Source: Rubellimicrobium sp. CFH 75288 (GTDB lineage Bacteria > Pseudomonadota > Alphaproteobacteria > Rhodobacterales > Rhodobacteraceae). Taken from it: 64,000 nt of DNA. Location: assembly GCF_009904055.1 (NCBI RefSeq), contig NZ_WYDP01000001.1:372001-436000 (forward strand), read 5' to 3'. The notes beneath the pieces were generated by a model. It worked only from the letters and a program-made list of their open reading frames with translations, did not search any database and was not told where the DNA came from. Numbering within the stretch: position 1 is the first letter of the stretch; the number at the start of each line of letters is the position of its first letter. This document shows, piece after piece, positions 9,652 to 20,180 of the stretch. A program made the position numbers and the translations under genes.

Positions 9652-10308
9652 TCAGCGGAGATTGATCCGCAGGACGGCCCCCGCGGCGAAGGGCAGAAGG
9701 GCGAGCGATCCGGCGCTGATGCCTCCCAGCATGAGCAGCGGCACCGTCGCGTCCAGCCCCTCGGCCCCGCGCCGCGCCGCCTCGGCCCCGAAGATCAGCG
9801 TGGGCACATAGAGGGGCAGCACGAGCAGCGACAGCAGGAGCCCCCCCCGCCGCACCCCCACGGTCAGCGCCGCCCCGAAGGCGCCGATCACCGACAGAGC
9901 GGGCGTGCCCAGAAGCAGCGTCCCCGCCAGCCACAGGAGCGCCGCCCCCTCGCCGTGCAGCAGCACCCCGAGCGGGATCGCGGCGAGCGAAAGGGGAAGG
10001 CCCGTGGTGATCCAGTGCGCCGCCGCCTTGACCAGCGCCACCCCTTCGAGCGGCAGGGGCGAGGTGGCGAGCAGCGGCAGCGCGCCGTCCTCCCAGTCGA
10101 GCGCGAACAGTCGGTCGAGCGACAGGAGCGTGGCAAGCAGCGCCGCGACCCACAGCACCCCCGGCCCGATCCGCGCCAGCACCGCCGCTTCGGGCCCGAC
10201 GGCGAAGGGGACCAGCACCACGACGATCAGGAAGAAGGCGAGCGCGAGACCGAACCCCCCGCCGGCCCGCACCGCAAGCCGCAGGTCGCGCAAGAGCAGC
10301 GCCCTCAC
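9652..10308 (-). CDS. ccmB: Haem exporter membrane protein CcmB
   Basis: 218 residues starting at a GTG (10308) whose GTGA overlaps the ccmA stop, a translational-coupling arrangement. It is a six-helix integral membrane protein with the CcmB-typical LFALDWEDGALPLLATSPLP stretch near the first cytoplasmic loop. It pairs with the CcmA ATPase to release holo-CcmE. Confidence 0.94.
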   Translation of the reverse strand: MRALLLRDLRLAVRAGGGFGLALAFFLIVVVLVPFAVGPEAAVLARIGPGVLWVAALLATLLSLDRLFALDWEDGALPLLATSPLPLEGVALVKAAAHWITTGLPLSLAAIPLGVLLHGEGAALLWLAGTLLLGTPALSVIGAFGAALTVGVRRGGLLLSLLVLPLYVPTLIFGAEAARRGAEGLDATVPLLMLGGISAGSLALLPFAAGAVLRINLR

Positions 10309-10931
10309 AGGAAGGCCGCGTCCGGGCCCGCGGTCGCGCGCGGATCGGCGCGGTGGGCGGACAGGTCGAGTTCGGGCGCCTCGATCCCCAGCGGCGCGTG
10401 GGTGGCGATCACCGCGACACCGCCGCGCGCAAGATGGGCCTCGCGCAGCCATCCGGCCAGCCGCGCGACCGAGGCCGCGTCGAGCGAGACGGTGGGCTCG
10501 TCGAGCAGGAGCACCGGGCGGTCGACAACGGCGAGCCGCGCGAGCCCCAGCCGCCGCGCCTGACCGGCCGAGAGCGTGGCCCCGCGACGGTGGCGCAGGG
10601 GCCGGAGCGCGAAGGCGTCGAGCGCCTCCTCGGCCAGGGGCCGGTCGTGGAGCGCGGCCCAGAAGCGCAGGTTCTCCTCGACCGTCAGCGCGGCCTTGAC
10701 CCCGTCGGCATGGCTTGCGTAGGCGGCGGCGTCGGGTTGCATCTCGATCCGGCCGGCAAGGGGGGGCGCGAGGCCCGCGAGGCAGCGCAGCAGCGACGTC
10801 TTTCCCGCCCCGTTCGGTCCGCGCAGGACCAGCGCCTCGCCGGGGCGGAGCGCGAAGTCGATCCCTTCGAGCAGCGGCACGCCCCCCCGCGCGACGGCGA
10901 GCGCCACCGCGCGCAGGACCGGCGCGGTCAC
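10305..10931 (-). CDS. ccmA: Haem ABC exporter ATP-binding protein CcmA
   Basis: 208 residues from a GTG at 10931 that overlaps the previous stop (GTGA). The ABC motifs are complete: Walker A GPNGAGKTS (38-46), signature LSAGQ (120-124) and Walker B LLLDEPT (141-147). It powers CcmB-dependent release of holo-CcmE from CcmC. The signature has A in place of the common second G, which is typical of CcmA. Confidence 0.96.
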   Translation of the reverse strand: MTAPVLRAVALAVARGGVPLLEGIDFALRPGEALVLRGPNGAGKTSLLRCLAGLAPPLAGRIEMQPDAAAYASHADGVKAALTVEENLRFWAALHDRPLAEEALDAFALRPLRHRRGATLSAGQARRLGLARLAVVDRPVLLLDEPTVSLDAASVARLAGWLREAHLARGGVAVIATHAPLGIEAPELDLSAHRADPRATAGPDAAFL

Positions 10932-11281
10932 ACCGGGATCAGCGCGAGGCCGACGCGCCGCCCCTCCGCCAGAAGGACGTTGTAGGTGCGGCAGGCCGAG
11001 GGCGTCCCCATCGGCTCGAAGGCGAGGCCCGCCCCCTCCAGCGCCGCGCGGAACGGGGCGGGCAGCGGCGAGAGGGCGGCGCCCGTGCCCACAAACAGCA
11101 CGTCGAGCGCCGCGGCGGCGGCCAGAAGCGTCCCCGTGTCCGCCCAGCCGCCCCAGGGCACGACCCCCGAGGGCAGCACCAGGACCGGTCCCCGATGGAC
11201 GACGCCGCCGACCCGGACAAAGCCGGGGCCGTAGCCGTCCACCGGCTGGCCTTCGGGGAACTCCGTCTCGGTCAGGCGCAT
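10928..11281 (-). CDS. Mth938-like domain protein (DUF498)
   Basis: 117 residues with the family pattern VPWGGWADTG and LFVGTGAALSPLP, then AGLAFEPMGTPSACRTYNVLLAEGR. It corresponds to the small open reading frame (orf117) between secF and helA in R. capsulatus. Related human NDUFAF3 assembles complex I, but the role of the bacterial gene is not established. It is 6 bases from secF and overlaps ccmA by 4. Confidence 0.88.
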   Translation of the reverse strand: MRLTETEFPEGQPVDGYGPGFVRVGGVVHRGPVLVLPSGVVPWGGWADTGTLLAAAAALDVLFVGTGAALSPLPAPFRAALEGAGLAFEPMGTPSACRTYNVLLAEGRRVGLALIPV

Positions 11282-11287
11282 GGCGGC

Positions 11288-12259
11288 TCAGGCGTCGATA
11301 TCCGCAAAGGCGTTCCGGCTGGGCTTCTTGGCCTTGTCGCCGCGGGGCAGCCCCAGATAGAGCACCAGGTTCTTGGCGACGTAGATCGAGGAATAGGTTC
11401 CCAGCAGCACCCCGATGATGATGGCGAGCGCGAATCCTCGGATCACGTCTCCGCCCCAGATCAGCAGGGCGAACAGCGCCAGCAGCGTCGTGCCCGAGGT
11501 CATGAAGGTGCGGCTCAGCGTCTCGTTCACCGACAGGTTCATGACCTCGCGCAGGGGCATGGTCTTGTACTTGAGCAGGTTCTCCCGCAGCCGGTCGAAC
11601 ACCACCACCGTGTCGTTGATCGAATAGCCGAGGATGGTCAGCAGCGCGGCCACGGTGGTGAGATCGAACCGGATCTGGAACAGGGCGAAGATGCCGATGG
11701 TCACGATCACGTCGTGCACCAGGGCGACGACGCCGCCCACGGCATATTGCCACTCGAAGCGCATCCAGAGATAGACCATGATGAGCAGCGAGGCTGCGAC
11801 GACCGCGATGATCGCCGAGCGGATCAGCTCGCCCGACACCTTGGGCCCGACCGATTCGACCGAGGTGAAGCGCACCTCCGGGTCCACCGCCCTCAGGGCC
11901 GCCTCGGCGCGGGCGATGGCCTCGCCGCTGACCGCCTCCTCGCCGTCCTGGATGCCGATGCGGATCTGCGCCACGTGCTGGTCGGCGTCGAAGGTGGGGT
12001 CGAAGACCTGCGTGATGGCCACGTCGCCGAGATCGAGCCCCGACAGCGCCTGCCGGTAGGCGCCCACATCCACGGGCTGCGACGATTCCGTGCGGATCGT
12101 CGTGCCGCCCTGGAAGTCCACGCCGAAGTTCAGGCCCATGACCGCCCACACGGCGATGGCCGCCGCCATCAGCACCCAGGAGCCCCAGAAGAACAGCCAC
12201 TGGGCGCGGAAGAAGTCGATGTTGGTCTGGTCGGGAACGACCTTCAGTCTCCAGGCCAT
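11288..12259 (-). CDS. secF: Protein translocase subunit SecF
   Basis: 323 residues with the SecF layout: an N-terminal helix, a periplasmic domain with the GVDFQGGT motif (about 46-53), then five helices containing GYSINDTVVVFDRLREN. With SecD it uses the proton gradient to pull exported proteins out of the SecYEG channel. It follows secD by 3 bases. Confidence 0.97.
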   Translation of the reverse strand: MAWRLKVVPDQTNIDFFRAQWLFFWGSWVLMAAAIAVWAVMGLNFGVDFQGGTTIRTESSQPVDVGAYRQALSGLDLGDVAITQVFDPTFDADQHVAQIRIGIQDGEEAVSGEAIARAEAALRAVDPEVRFTSVESVGPKVSGELIRSAIIAVVAASLLIMVYLWMRFEWQYAVGGVVALVHDVIVTIGIFALFQIRFDLTTVAALLTILGYSINDTVVVFDRLRENLLKYKTMPLREVMNLSVNETLSRTFMTSGTTLLALFALLIWGGDVIRGFALAIIIGVLLGTYSSIYVAKNLVLYLGLPRGDKAKKPSRNAFADIDA

Positions 12260-12262
12260 GTG

Positions 12263-13924
12263 CTACACCACCACCGTCTTGGGCCGTCGGCTGTTGAACC
12301 ACACCGAGACCATGAGCCGCGTCACGAAGAGCGCCGTGAACACGGAGGTGACGATCCCCAGCCCGAGCGTCACGGCAAAGCCGCGGACGGGACCCGCCCC
12401 GAGAAAGAACAGGACGCCCGCCGTGATGAGCGTCGTGATGTTGGCGTCCACGATGGCCGACATCGCCTTCTGGTAGCCGAGGTCGATGGCCCGGGCAGGC
12501 CCGGCGCCGCGGCGCAGCTCCTCGCGGATGCGCTCGAAGACCAGGACGTTGGCATCGACGGCCATGCCGATGGTCAGGACGATCCCGGCCAGGCCGGGCA
12601 GGGTCAGCGTGGCTCCGATCACCGACAGGGCCGCCACGAGCAGGGTGATGTTGATGGCCAGCGCCGCCGAGGCCATGACCCCGAACAGCCCGTAGGAGGC
12701 GATGATGTAGGCCACGACGACGGCCAGGCCGATCAGCGCCGCCGTCCGGCCCGCCTCGATCGAATCCTGCCCCAGCTCGGGTCCGACGGTGCGTTCCTCC
12801 AGAAAGGTCAGGCCGGCCGGCAGCGCACCCGCCCGCAGCAGCACCGCGAGGTCGGTGGAGCTTTCGACCGTGAAGTTGCCCGTGATGATGCCGGACCCGC
12901 CGGGGATCGCGCTCTGGATCACGGGCGCGGAGATCACCTCGTTGTCGAGAACGATCGCGAAGGGCTCCCCGATGTTCTGCGCGGTGTATTCGCCGAAGGC
13001 GCGCGCCCCTTGCGGGTTGAAGCGGAAGTTCACCGCCGGCCGGCCGTTCTGGTCGAAGGAGGGTTGTGCATCCACGAGCTGCTCGCCCGTGACGACCGGG
13101 GTGCGGTCGAGCGCATAGAAGACTCCCGGCTCGTCCAGCGCGGGAACCAGCATCCCGCCGGGACCCGGATCGGCGGCGGGGTCGGTCGTGCGCTGGATCA
13201 CCGGATGGAAGGTGAGCTGCGCCGTGGTGCCGATCAGGTCCTTGACCTCCTGCGCGCTGCCCACGCCCGGCACCTGCACCAGGATGCGGTCGGCGCCCTG
13301 CCGCACGATGGTGGGCTCGCGCGTGCCGACCTCGTCGATGCGGCGGCGGATGATCTCGAGCGCCTGTCGCACGGTGCGGTCGTCGGTCGCCGCACGCTCG
13401 GCCTCCGACAGGCGGACCGTCAGCAGCGTGCCGTCCGCCGTCACCTCGATGTCGGGGGCGCCGCCGCCCGTCAGCGTGGGCACCGGCCGGGCGAGGCCGC
13501 GCACGATCTCCACCGCCCGGGGCACGCCCGAGGGCTCGGAAATGCGGACGGAGAGTTCGGTCGGCACGATCTGCTCGCGCGTGACGAAGCCCACGGTCTC
13601 GCGCTCGGCCGCCAGCGCGTCGCGCACCTCGGGCCAGAGCGCATCCATCCGGCTTTCATAGACGTCCTCGACCTGCACCTCCGCGAGGAGATGGGCGCCG
13701 CCGCGCAGGTCGAGGCCCAGATTGACGAGCCCCGAGGGCAGCCAGGCCGGCCACAGGGCGGCCTCGGCCTCGAGTTCGGGGCTGGTGATTCCCGCCGCGA
13801 TCTGGGCGCGGGCGTCGTTGGCCCGCTCCACGCGGTCGTAGAACAGGTTGGGCGCCGCCAGCACGAGGGCGCCCACGATGGCCGCGACCACCAGAAGCCG
13901 CTGCCAGAGGGGCATGAAGATCAC
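12263..13924 (-). CDS. secD: Protein translocase subunit SecD
   Basis: 553 residues. The N-terminal helix is followed by the LGLDLRGGAHL motif, a large periplasmic P1 domain, and a C-terminal six-helix block with GMAVDANVLVFERIREEL, which holds the proton-pathway Asp. Partner of SecF and YajC. It starts 4 bases after the yajC stop. Confidence 0.97.
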   Translation of the reverse strand: MIFMPLWQRLLVVAAIVGALVLAAPNLFYDRVERANDARAQIAAGITSPELEAEAALWPAWLPSGLVNLGLDLRGGAHLLAEVQVEDVYESRMDALWPEVRDALAAERETVGFVTREQIVPTELSVRISEPSGVPRAVEIVRGLARPVPTLTGGGAPDIEVTADGTLLTVRLSEAERAATDDRTVRQALEIIRRRIDEVGTREPTIVRQGADRILVQVPGVGSAQEVKDLIGTTAQLTFHPVIQRTTDPAADPGPGGMLVPALDEPGVFYALDRTPVVTGEQLVDAQPSFDQNGRPAVNFRFNPQGARAFGEYTAQNIGEPFAIVLDNEVISAPVIQSAIPGGSGIITGNFTVESSTDLAVLLRAGALPAGLTFLEERTVGPELGQDSIEAGRTAALIGLAVVVAYIIASYGLFGVMASAALAINITLLVAALSVIGATLTLPGLAGIVLTIGMAVDANVLVFERIREELRRGAGPARAIDLGYQKAMSAIVDANITTLITAGVLFFLGAGPVRGFAVTLGLGIVTSVFTALFVTRLMVSVWFNSRRPKTVVV

Positions 13925-13928
13925 GGGG

Positions 13929-14213
13929 TCAGACCTTGGCAGGCTCGGTCTTGTTCAGGACCGAGGACACGGTGGAGCGGACCACGCGGACCTGCACGCC
14001 GGGAGCGATCTCGACCTCGATCTCGTTCTCGCCGTCCTTGACCTTGGTGATCTTGCCGACGATTCCGCCGGAGGTCACGACCTGGTCCCCGCGCCGCAGG
14101 GCGGCGACCATGGCCTGATGCTCGCGCAGCTTGCGCTGCTGGGGCCTGATCAGCAGAAAATACATGATCAGGAAGACGAGAACGAGCGGGATGAGGGAAA
14201 CGATGCCTTCCAT
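13929..14213 (-). CDS. yajC: Preprotein translocase subunit YajC
   Basis: 94 residues from the ATG at 14213, which has an AAAGGA ribosome-binding site; an in-frame extension to 14291 is not needed. One membrane helix (about 5-23) is followed by LLIRPQQRK and GDQVVTSGGIVGKI, both YajC hallmarks. It is the first gene of the sec-ccm run, so the promoter should lie in 14214-14423, shared divergently with serS. Confidence 0.95.
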   Translation of the reverse strand: MEGIVSLIPLVLVFLIMYFLLIRPQQRKLREHQAMVAALRRGDQVVTSGGIVGKITKVKDGENEIEVEIAPGVQVRVVRSTVSSVLNKTEPAKV

Positions 14214-14423
14214 GGCGGTCCTTTGGGTGGCGCGGGAGGGGGGCCCCCCGAAAGTCGCGGCAACATAGGGGCCGGGTCCGCCCTTGTCCATCGCGTGACA
14301 CGAGGGGGTGAAGCCGGCCGGGACCGGGGTCGCGCCGCAGCGACGGGCGGACTTCCCCCCCGGCGCGGTTTCGGCCTATGACGCGCGCGCCGTCCGAAGG
14401 GATGGCCACGAGGGGCCGAGACC

Positions 14424-15716
14424 ATGCACGACATCCGCGCCATCCGCGAGAATCCCGACGCCTTCGATGCCGCGCTGGCGCGCCGCGGCCTGCCGCCCCA
14501 GAGCCCCGCGCTTCTCGCCCTCGACGAAGAGCGCCGCGCCCGCATCCACGCCGCGGAGACGGCCCAGGCCGAGCAGAACCGCGCCTCGCGCGAGGCCGGC
14601 GCCGCCAAGGGGCGGGGCGACGAGGCCGGATTCGAGCGCCTGCGCGCCCTGGTCGCCGCCAAGAAGGCCGAAATCGCCGCCCTGGGCGAGGAGGCCGACC
14701 GCCTCGACCGTGCCCTGCGCGAGGCGCTGCTGGCGCTGCCCAACCTGCCCTATCCGGACGTGCCGGACGGGGCGGACGAGAGCGGCAATGTCGAGATCCG
14801 CCGCTGGGGCGAGCCGCGGGCCTTCGCCTTCCGCCCCCTCGAGCACCACGAGATCCCCGCCGCCCGCGCGGGCCTCGACTTCGAGGCGGCCGCGCGCCTT
14901 TCGGGCAGCCGGTTCGTCGTCCTCCACGGGGCGCTGGCGCGGCTGCACCGGGTGCTGGCGCAGTTCATGATCGACCTGCACGTGGAGGAGCACGGCCTGC
15001 GCGAGACCTGGACGCCGGTTCTGGTGCGCGAGGGGGCGATGGTGGGTACCGGACAGCTGCCCAAGTTCGGCGGCGACAGTTTCCGCACCACGGACGACTT
15101 CTGGCTGATCCCCACCGCCGAGGTGACGCTGACCAACCTGGCCGGCGGGCTGATCCTCGACGAATCCGCCCTGCCCCTGCGGCTTGTGGCCCATACCCAG
15201 TGCTTCCGCTCGGAGGCCGGCAGCGCAGGCCGCGACACGGCCGGGATGCTGCGCCAGCACCAGTTCGAGAAGGTGGAGATGGTCTCGATCACCCACCCCG
15301 ACGCCTCCGAGGCGGAGCATGCCCGCATGACCCGCTGCGCCGAGGCGGTGCTCGAGCGGCTGGGCCTGCCCTACCGGACGGTGGTGCTCTGCACCGGCGA
15401 CATGGGCGCGGGGGCGCGCCGGACCCACGACCTCGAGGTGTGGCTGCCCGGCCAGAACCGCTTCCGCGAGATCAGCTCCGTCTCCACCTGCGGGGATTGG
15501 CAGGCGCGGCGGATGGACGCGCGCTTCCGACCTGCCGGGGGCGGGCGGCCCGACTTCGTGCACACGCTGAACGGATCGGGGCTCGCCGTGGGGCGGACGC
15601 TGATCGCGGTGCTGGAGAACGGGCAGGAGGAGGACGGCTCCGTGACCCTGCCCGAGGTGCTGCGCCCGCGCCTCGGCGGCGCCTCGCGGCTGACGCCCGC
15701 CGGCGATCTGGCCTGA
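14424..15716 (+). CDS. serS: Seryl-tRNA synthetase
   Basis: 430 residues, the normal bacterial length. An N-terminal antiparallel coiled coil (about 25-105) precedes the class II core: motif 2 at [20 protein letters not shown] (from about 263) and motif 3 at [16 protein letters not shown] (from about 383). It charges tRNA-Ser and, in the first step of selenocysteine synthesis, tRNA-Sec. Divergent from yajC. Confidence 0.97.
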   Translation: MHDIRAIRENPDAFDAALARRGLPPQSPALLALDEERRARIHAAETAQAEQNRASREAGAAKGRGDEAGFERLRALVAAKKAEIAALGEEADRLDRALREALLALPNLPYPDVPDGADESGNVEIRRWGEPRAFAFRPLEHHEIPAARAGLDFEAAARLSGSRFVVLHGALARLHRVLAQFMIDLHVEEHGLRETWTPVLVREGAMVGTGQLPKFGGDSFRTTDDFWLIPTAEVTLTNLAGGLILDESALPLRLVAHTQCFRSEAGSAGRDTAGMLRQHQFEKVEMVSITHPDASEAEHARMTRCAEAVLERLGLPYRTVVLCTGDMGAGARRTHDLEVWLPGQNRFREISSVSTCGDWQARRMDARFRPAGGGRPDFVHTLNGSGLAVGRTLIAVLENGQEEDGSVTLPEVLRPRLGGASRLTPAGDLA

Positions 15717-15769
15717 TCCGGCGGGCCGGGGGGCTTGGGTCCGCGCGATCCCGCCCTAGATCGGGGGGC

Positions 15770-16486
15770 ATGAGACCCCTGCCCCTCCTTGTCCTCGTCT
15801 TCACCCTCGCCTTTGTCGCGTCGGGCTACTTCTTTCCGTTCGACGGCTACGACACGGGGCAGGTGCCCATCCCGCAGCCCGATCCGCCGGTCCAGCCGGC
15901 GGGCTGGGCCTTCTCCATCTGGGGCCTGATCTATCTGGGCCTGATCGTGTCGGCCCTCGTCGGCGTGTTCGCGCGGGCGGACGACCCTGATTGGGACGCC
16001 GTGCGCGGCCCCCTGCTGGCCAGCCTGATCGTCGGCACGCCCTGGCTCGCGGTGGCGCAGCGCTCGGCGATCTGGGCCAGCATCATGATCGTGGTCATGG
16101 CCGTGCTCGCCATCTGGGCCGCCTCGCGCGCGCCCGAGCGGGACCGCTGGCTCCTGCGGGCGCCGGTGGGGCTCTATGCGGGCTGGCTGACGGCAGCGTC
16201 GTTCGTCTCGTGGGGCAGCACGGCCGGTGGCTTCGGCTGGCTCACGCCCGAGGCGGCGGCCTATCTGTTCGTGGGCGGCGCGGTGGCGGCGGCGCTGATC
16301 GTGCAGTCCTGGCTGGGCCGGGTGCCGACCTTCGCCGTGGCGGCGGGCTGGGGCCTGTTCGGGATCGCTGCCAAGAACCTGGGCGTCCTGCCCGTCCTGT
16401 CGGCGGGCACGGCCGCAGGGATCGTGCTGCTGGCGGCCGTGGCCTGGTGGCGCTGGCGCGAGGGCCCCGCCGTCCGCTTGGTCTGA
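15770..16486 (+). CDS. TspO/MBR-like tryptophan-rich membrane protein
   Basis: 238 residues with about seven hydrophobic helices. The block QPAGWAFSIWGLIYLGLI (about 43-60) matches the P-x-x-x-FxxIWxxIY core of TspO/MBR-related proteins. The protein is longer than classical TspO (about 160), as in the Rhodobacterales subfamily annotated as tryptophan-rich sensory protein. Ligand unknown. The start codon is very close to a G-run. It converges on der with a 4-base gap. Confidence 0.7.
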   Translation: MRPLPLLVLVFTLAFVASGYFFPFDGYDTGQVPIPQPDPPVQPAGWAFSIWGLIYLGLIVSALVGVFARADDPDWDAVRGPLLASLIVGTPWLAVAQRSAIWASIMIVVMAVLAIWAASRAPERDRWLLRAPVGLYAGWLTAASFVSWGSTAGGFGWLTPEAAAYLFVGGAVAAALIVQSWLGRVPTFAVAAGWGLFGIAAKNLGVLPVLSAGTAAGIVLLAAVAWWRWREGPAVRLV

Positions 16487-16490
16487 GGGG

Positions 16491-17975
16491 CTACTTGCGG
16501 CCCAGATGCTTGGTCAGCGCGGTGGCGCGCGGCGCGCGGCGGCCCGCATAGGGGTTCTTCTGCCCCTGGTCGCGCACCATGAGCCGGATCGGCGTGCCGG
16601 GCAGGTCGAACGCCTCGCGCAGGCCCGAGACGAGGTAGCGCCGATAGGTCTCGGGCAGCTCGTCCCCCTGGCTCGCCATGACCACGAAGGCCGGCGGCCG
16701 CGCCTTGACCTGGGTCATGTAGCGCAGCCGGATGCGGCGGCCGCCCGGCGCGGGGGGCGGGTGCGCCTCGGTGGCGGCGGCGAGCCAGCGGTTGAGACGG
16801 CCCGTCGGGATGCGGCGGTTCCAGACCTCGTGCGCGCGCAGGACCGCCTCGTGCAGCCGGTCGAGACCGCGCCCGGTCCGCGCGCTGACCGTGACCAGCG
16901 GCGCCCCGCGCAGCTGCGGCAGGAGGCGCTCGAAGGCGGCCTTGAGCGCGGCCAGGCGCTCGGCCCGGTCCTCCACGACGTCCCACTTGTTGACGGCCAC
17001 GACGACCGCGCGGCCCTCGCGCTCGGCCAGGTCGGCGATGCGCAGGTCCTGCTGCTCGAAGGGGATGTCCGCGTCGAGCAGGACGACAACCACCTCCGCG
17101 AAGCGGACCGCCCGCAGCCCGTCCGAGACCGAGAGCTTCTCGACCTTGTCGGTGACACGCGCGCGCCTGCGCATCCCGGCCGTGTCGAAGATGCGCACCG
17201 GCGTGCCCTCCCACAGGGTCGCCACCGAGATCGCGTCGCGCGTGATCCCCGCCTCGGGCCCCGTGAGAAGGCGCTCCTCGCCCAGGATGCGGTTGACGAG
17301 CGTGCTCTTGCCCGCGTTGGGCCGGCCGACCACGGCGATCTGGAGCGGGCGGCGCGCCGAGGGGCGCCAGGATTCGTCGGCCTCCGGCTCCTCGGCCTCC
17401 TCGGTCTCGGAGCCGTCCCAGCCGAGATCCACATCCGTCTCGGGGGCGCGCTCCTCCTCGGCCGCCGCCTCCTCGGCCAGGGTCTCGGCCAGCGGCATCA
17501 GGGCCGAGAGCAGGTCCTCCATCCCCTCGCCGTGCTCGGCCGAGAGGCGGATGGGCTCGCCCAGGCCCAGCTCGAACGCCTCGAGCCAGCCCGCCTCGCC
17601 GGCGCGGCCCTCGGCCTTGTTGGCGGCGAGGAGCACGTGGCGGGCGCGCCGCCGCAGCAGGTCGGCGAGCGCGCGGTCGGTGGGCGTCAGGCCCTGCCGC
17701 GCGTCGATCAGGAACAGGCAGACATCGGCCGAATCGATCGCCCGCTCGGTCAGGCGGCGCATCCGGCCCTGGAGCGAATCGTCCGTCGCCTCCTCGAGAC
17801 CCGCGCTGTCCACCACGGTGAAGCGCAGCGGGCCCAGACGCCCCTGCCCCTCGCGCAGGTCGCGCGTCACGCCCGGCTGGTCGTCCACCAGGGCGAGGCG
17901 CTTGCCCACCAGGCGGTTGAACAGCGTGGACTTGCCCACATTCGGCCGGCCGACGATGGCGAGCGTGAAGGCCAA
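16491..17975 (-). CDS. der: Ribosome biogenesis GTPase Der (EngA)
   Basis: 494 residues with two tandem G domains: GRPNVGKST at 9-17 and GRPNAGKST at 217-225, plus a C-terminal KH-like domain. The domains are joined by an acidic linker (about 165-202). The first G4 motif is NKAE rather than NKxD, while the second is NKWD; I believe NKxE is common in alphaproteobacterial Der. It matures the 50S subunit. It follows bamB by 13 bases, as in the E. coli yfgM-bamB-der order. Confidence 0.96.
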   Translation of the reverse strand: MAFTLAIVGRPNVGKSTLFNRLVGKRLALVDDQPGVTRDLREGQGRLGPLRFTVVDSAGLEEATDDSLQGRMRRLTERAIDSADVCLFLIDARQGLTPTDRALADLLRRRARHVLLAANKAEGRAGEAGWLEAFELGLGEPIRLSAEHGEGMEDLLSALMPLAETLAEEAAAEEERAPETDVDLGWDGSETEEAEEPEADESWRPSARRPLQIAVVGRPNAGKSTLVNRILGEERLLTGPEAGITRDAISVATLWEGTPVRIFDTAGMRRRARVTDKVEKLSVSDGLRAVRFAEVVVVLLDADIPFEQQDLRIADLAEREGRAVVVAVNKWDVVEDRAERLAALKAAFERLLPQLRGAPLVTVSARTGRGLDRLHEAVLRAHEVWNRRIPTGRLNRWLAAATEAHPPPAPGGRRIRLRYMTQVKARPPAFVVMASQGDELPETYRRYLVSGLREAFDLPGTPIRLMVRDQGQKNPYAGRRAPRATALTKHLGRK

Positions 17976-17988
17976 GGACCGCCCTCCC

Positions 17989-19290
17989 TCAGCGGAAGGC
18001 GTTGAGCCGCCCGTCCGCGGTCAGGACATAGAGCGTGCCCCCCGCCACGACAGGGGCCGAGACCGCACCCGCGGGCAGTGCCACGTCGCCGAGCGGCGCG
18101 CCCGTCGCCGGATCGAACTGCCGCAGGACCCCGTCCGAGGACGCGACGATCAGCCGCCCCCCCGCCAGGACCGGCCCCACATGCGCGGTCACGCCCCGGC
18201 GGCGGCTCTCCTGCGGCAGCGGCACCCGCCAGATCGTGGCGCCGGTCGCCGCCTCGAGGCGCAGAAGCTGGCCCACATCGTTGACGAGGAAGACCGAATC
18301 GCCAGCCGGCCAGACCGGGGCGACCGCTCCCTCCGGCACGGACCAGAGCGGCGTGCCCGTCTCGACCGACAGGGCGGCTAGCCGCCCGGACACGTTGCCC
18401 ACATAGACCGTCCCGCCGGCAATGACGGGGTCGGCCCCGATATCGGTCGCGGCAAAGGCGGCAGCGCGGCCCGGCCTCTGGCCGGCGACAAAGCTCTCCC
18501 ACCGCCGGAACCCGCCGCCGGGAAACACGCCCGCCACCTCGCCCGAGGCGAAGGGCAGCACCACGAGGTCGCCGCGCGCTGCGGCCCCCGCGCCCCCGGC
18601 GAACGAGGCGGCCGTGGGGTTGCTCGCCTCCTGCCAGCGGATGCGACCATTGGCGCGCTCCAGCGCCCAGGCGCGGCCGTCCCGGGCCATCACGACGACC
18701 AGATCGCCCAGGATCAGCGGCGCCGAGGTTCCGGCCGCGTTCAGGTCCTGCACCCAGCGCGGCTCGCCCGTGGCCGCATCGAGCGCGGTGAGCCGCCCGT
18801 GGCCCGTGGTCACGACCACAAGCGCCCCGTCCGTGGCCAGGCCGCCGCCGGAGGCGGAGTCCCGCACTATGCCGGGCGGCGTCACGTCCCGGGCCCACAG
18901 GAGCTGTCCGGCCGTGGAATGCGCCGTCACCGTCGCCCGCGCATCGAGCGCGAAGACCCGGCCGCCGGCGACGACCGGCTCGGCCGTGATCCGGGCACGG
19001 CGGCTGTTGCCCTCGCCCAGCGGCACCGAGAAGGCCAGCGACAGCGCGCCGGGCAGCGCCGGATGCCCGCCTGCCCGGGCCGGGTTTCCGCCGCGGTGGG
19101 TCCAGTCCGCGTTGGCCTGCTGGGGCGGGAGCTGAAGACCGCGCGGGGCCGCCACGCGCTCGACATTGGCCAGCGTGCCGTCGCGCAGCGGCAGCCGCTC
19201 GCCGGGCAGGGGAACCTCCTGCGTGCCGCAGCCGGCCAGAACGAGGCCCAGCAGGATGCCGGGAAGGAACTTCTGCATGCGCTCGCTCAT
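17989..19290 (-). CDS. bamB: BamB-like outer-membrane assembly lipoprotein (PQQ-type beta-propeller)
   Basis: 433 residues from the ATG at 19290, whose ATGA overlaps the stop of the upstream TPR-like gene; a start 4 codons later is possible. The lipobox LAGC places the acylated Cys at 21. The rest is a series of PQQ-like blades ([51 protein letters not shown]), consistent with an eight-bladed propeller. In E. coli BamB supports beta-barrel insertion. Gene order with yfgM and der backs the assignment. Confidence 0.88.
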   Translation of the reverse strand: MSERMQKFLPGILLGLVLAGCGTQEVPLPGERLPLRDGTLANVERVAAPRGLQLPPQQANADWTHRGGNPARAGGHPALPGALSLAFSVPLGEGNSRRARITAEPVVAGGRVFALDARATVTAHSTAGQLLWARDVTPPGIVRDSASGGGLATDGALVVVTTGHGRLTALDAATGEPRWVQDLNAAGTSAPLILGDLVVVMARDGRAWALERANGRIRWQEASNPTAASFAGGAGAAARGDLVVLPFASGEVAGVFPGGGFRRWESFVAGQRPGRAAAFAATDIGADPVIAGGTVYVGNVSGRLAALSVETGTPLWSVPEGAVAPVWPAGDSVFLVNDVGQLLRLEAATGATIWRVPLPQESRRRGVTAHVGPVLAGGRLIVASSDGVLRQFDPATGAPLGDVALPAGAVSAPVVAGGTLYVLTADGRLNAFR

Positions 19291-19952
19291 GGCTGGGGCG
19301 TGATGAGGGGAGGGTCGGGCTCGGCCGCGGCCGGCGGCTCGCCCAGGGCGGTCAGCAGCGCGGAGACGCGGTCGGCCTGCGCGCTGCCGATCCCGTCCTC
19401 CCCGAGCAGGTCCCGAAGCCGCGCGACCGCGCCGGACTCGTCCCCCTGCCGCAGGTCCCACAACGCCCGCTGCTCGAGCGCGAGGAGCCGGAACGGAGCA
19501 CCGGGCGCGGCCAGCATCTCGAGCGCGGCCGGATCGGCCTCGGCCCCGCGGACCATCTGCGCCTTGAGCGCGGCGAGGTCGCGCCAGAGCGGGCGCAGCG
19601 TCGCGTCCTGCGCGACCCGGTCGTAGGAGGCGGCAGCAGCGGCGACATCGCCCGCTTCGGCCTGTTCGGCGGCCAGAAGAAGGCGCGCGACCGGATGCTC
19701 CGGCAAGGCGGCCAGGGCGGCGAGCCGTTCCGCGCCGTCGGGCGCTTCCAGAGCGGCCAGAAGGGCGTCTCCGCGGGCCTGCGCCTCGGCCAAGGCGCGG
19801 CTGTTGCGCCACTCGAGGAAGGCGGCCCCGCCGACGATCGCCAGCAGTCCGAGGCCGACCAGCCAGCCCCAGCGCCGGAACCAGCGGTGCAGCCGCTCGC
19901 GGCGGACGGCTTCCGTCACCTCGTCGATGAAGCTGTCCGACGTATTGGCCAC
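19287..19952 (-). CDS. YfgM-like membrane-anchored TPR protein
   Basis: 221 residues: a short cytoplasmic N-terminus, one transmembrane helix (about 26-46, GWLVGLGLLAIVGGAAFLEW), then Ala-rich helical repeats typical of the TPR_21/YfgM domain. In E. coli YfgM is an ancillary partner of the SecYEG translocon and periplasmic chaperones. It is coupled to bamB by a 4-base overlap. The 228 bases upstream hold several GC-rich inverted repeats but no clear promoter. Confidence 0.82.
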   Translation of the reverse strand: MANTSDSFIDEVTEAVRRERLHRWFRRWGWLVGLGLLAIVGGAAFLEWRNSRALAEAQARGDALLAALEAPDGAERLAALAALPEHPVARLLLAAEQAEAGDVAAAAASYDRVAQDATLRPLWRDLAALKAQMVRGAEADPAALEMLAAPGAPFRLLALEQRALWDLRQGDESGAVARLRDLLGEDGIGSAQADRVSALLTALGEPPAAAEPDPPLITPQP

Positions 19953-20180
19953 GCCTTCCCCCGTCTCCGACCGCCGGGCTCCGGTCCGGTCCCCGCGGGA
20001 CCTGCCCCCGACCGGCCCGGTCCGATCCCGCCCGCTCCCCGACGGAGTGGGCCGCGGCCCGCAGCCTGCGGCCCGTCATAACAGGCGCGCTTTCCCGCGG
20101 ACAAGCCCGGAACCCGCTCCCCCCCGCCCCGAGGCTCCGCTCCGCCGAGCCCGCCGGGCCGCCGCGGAGGGGCCCGGGCG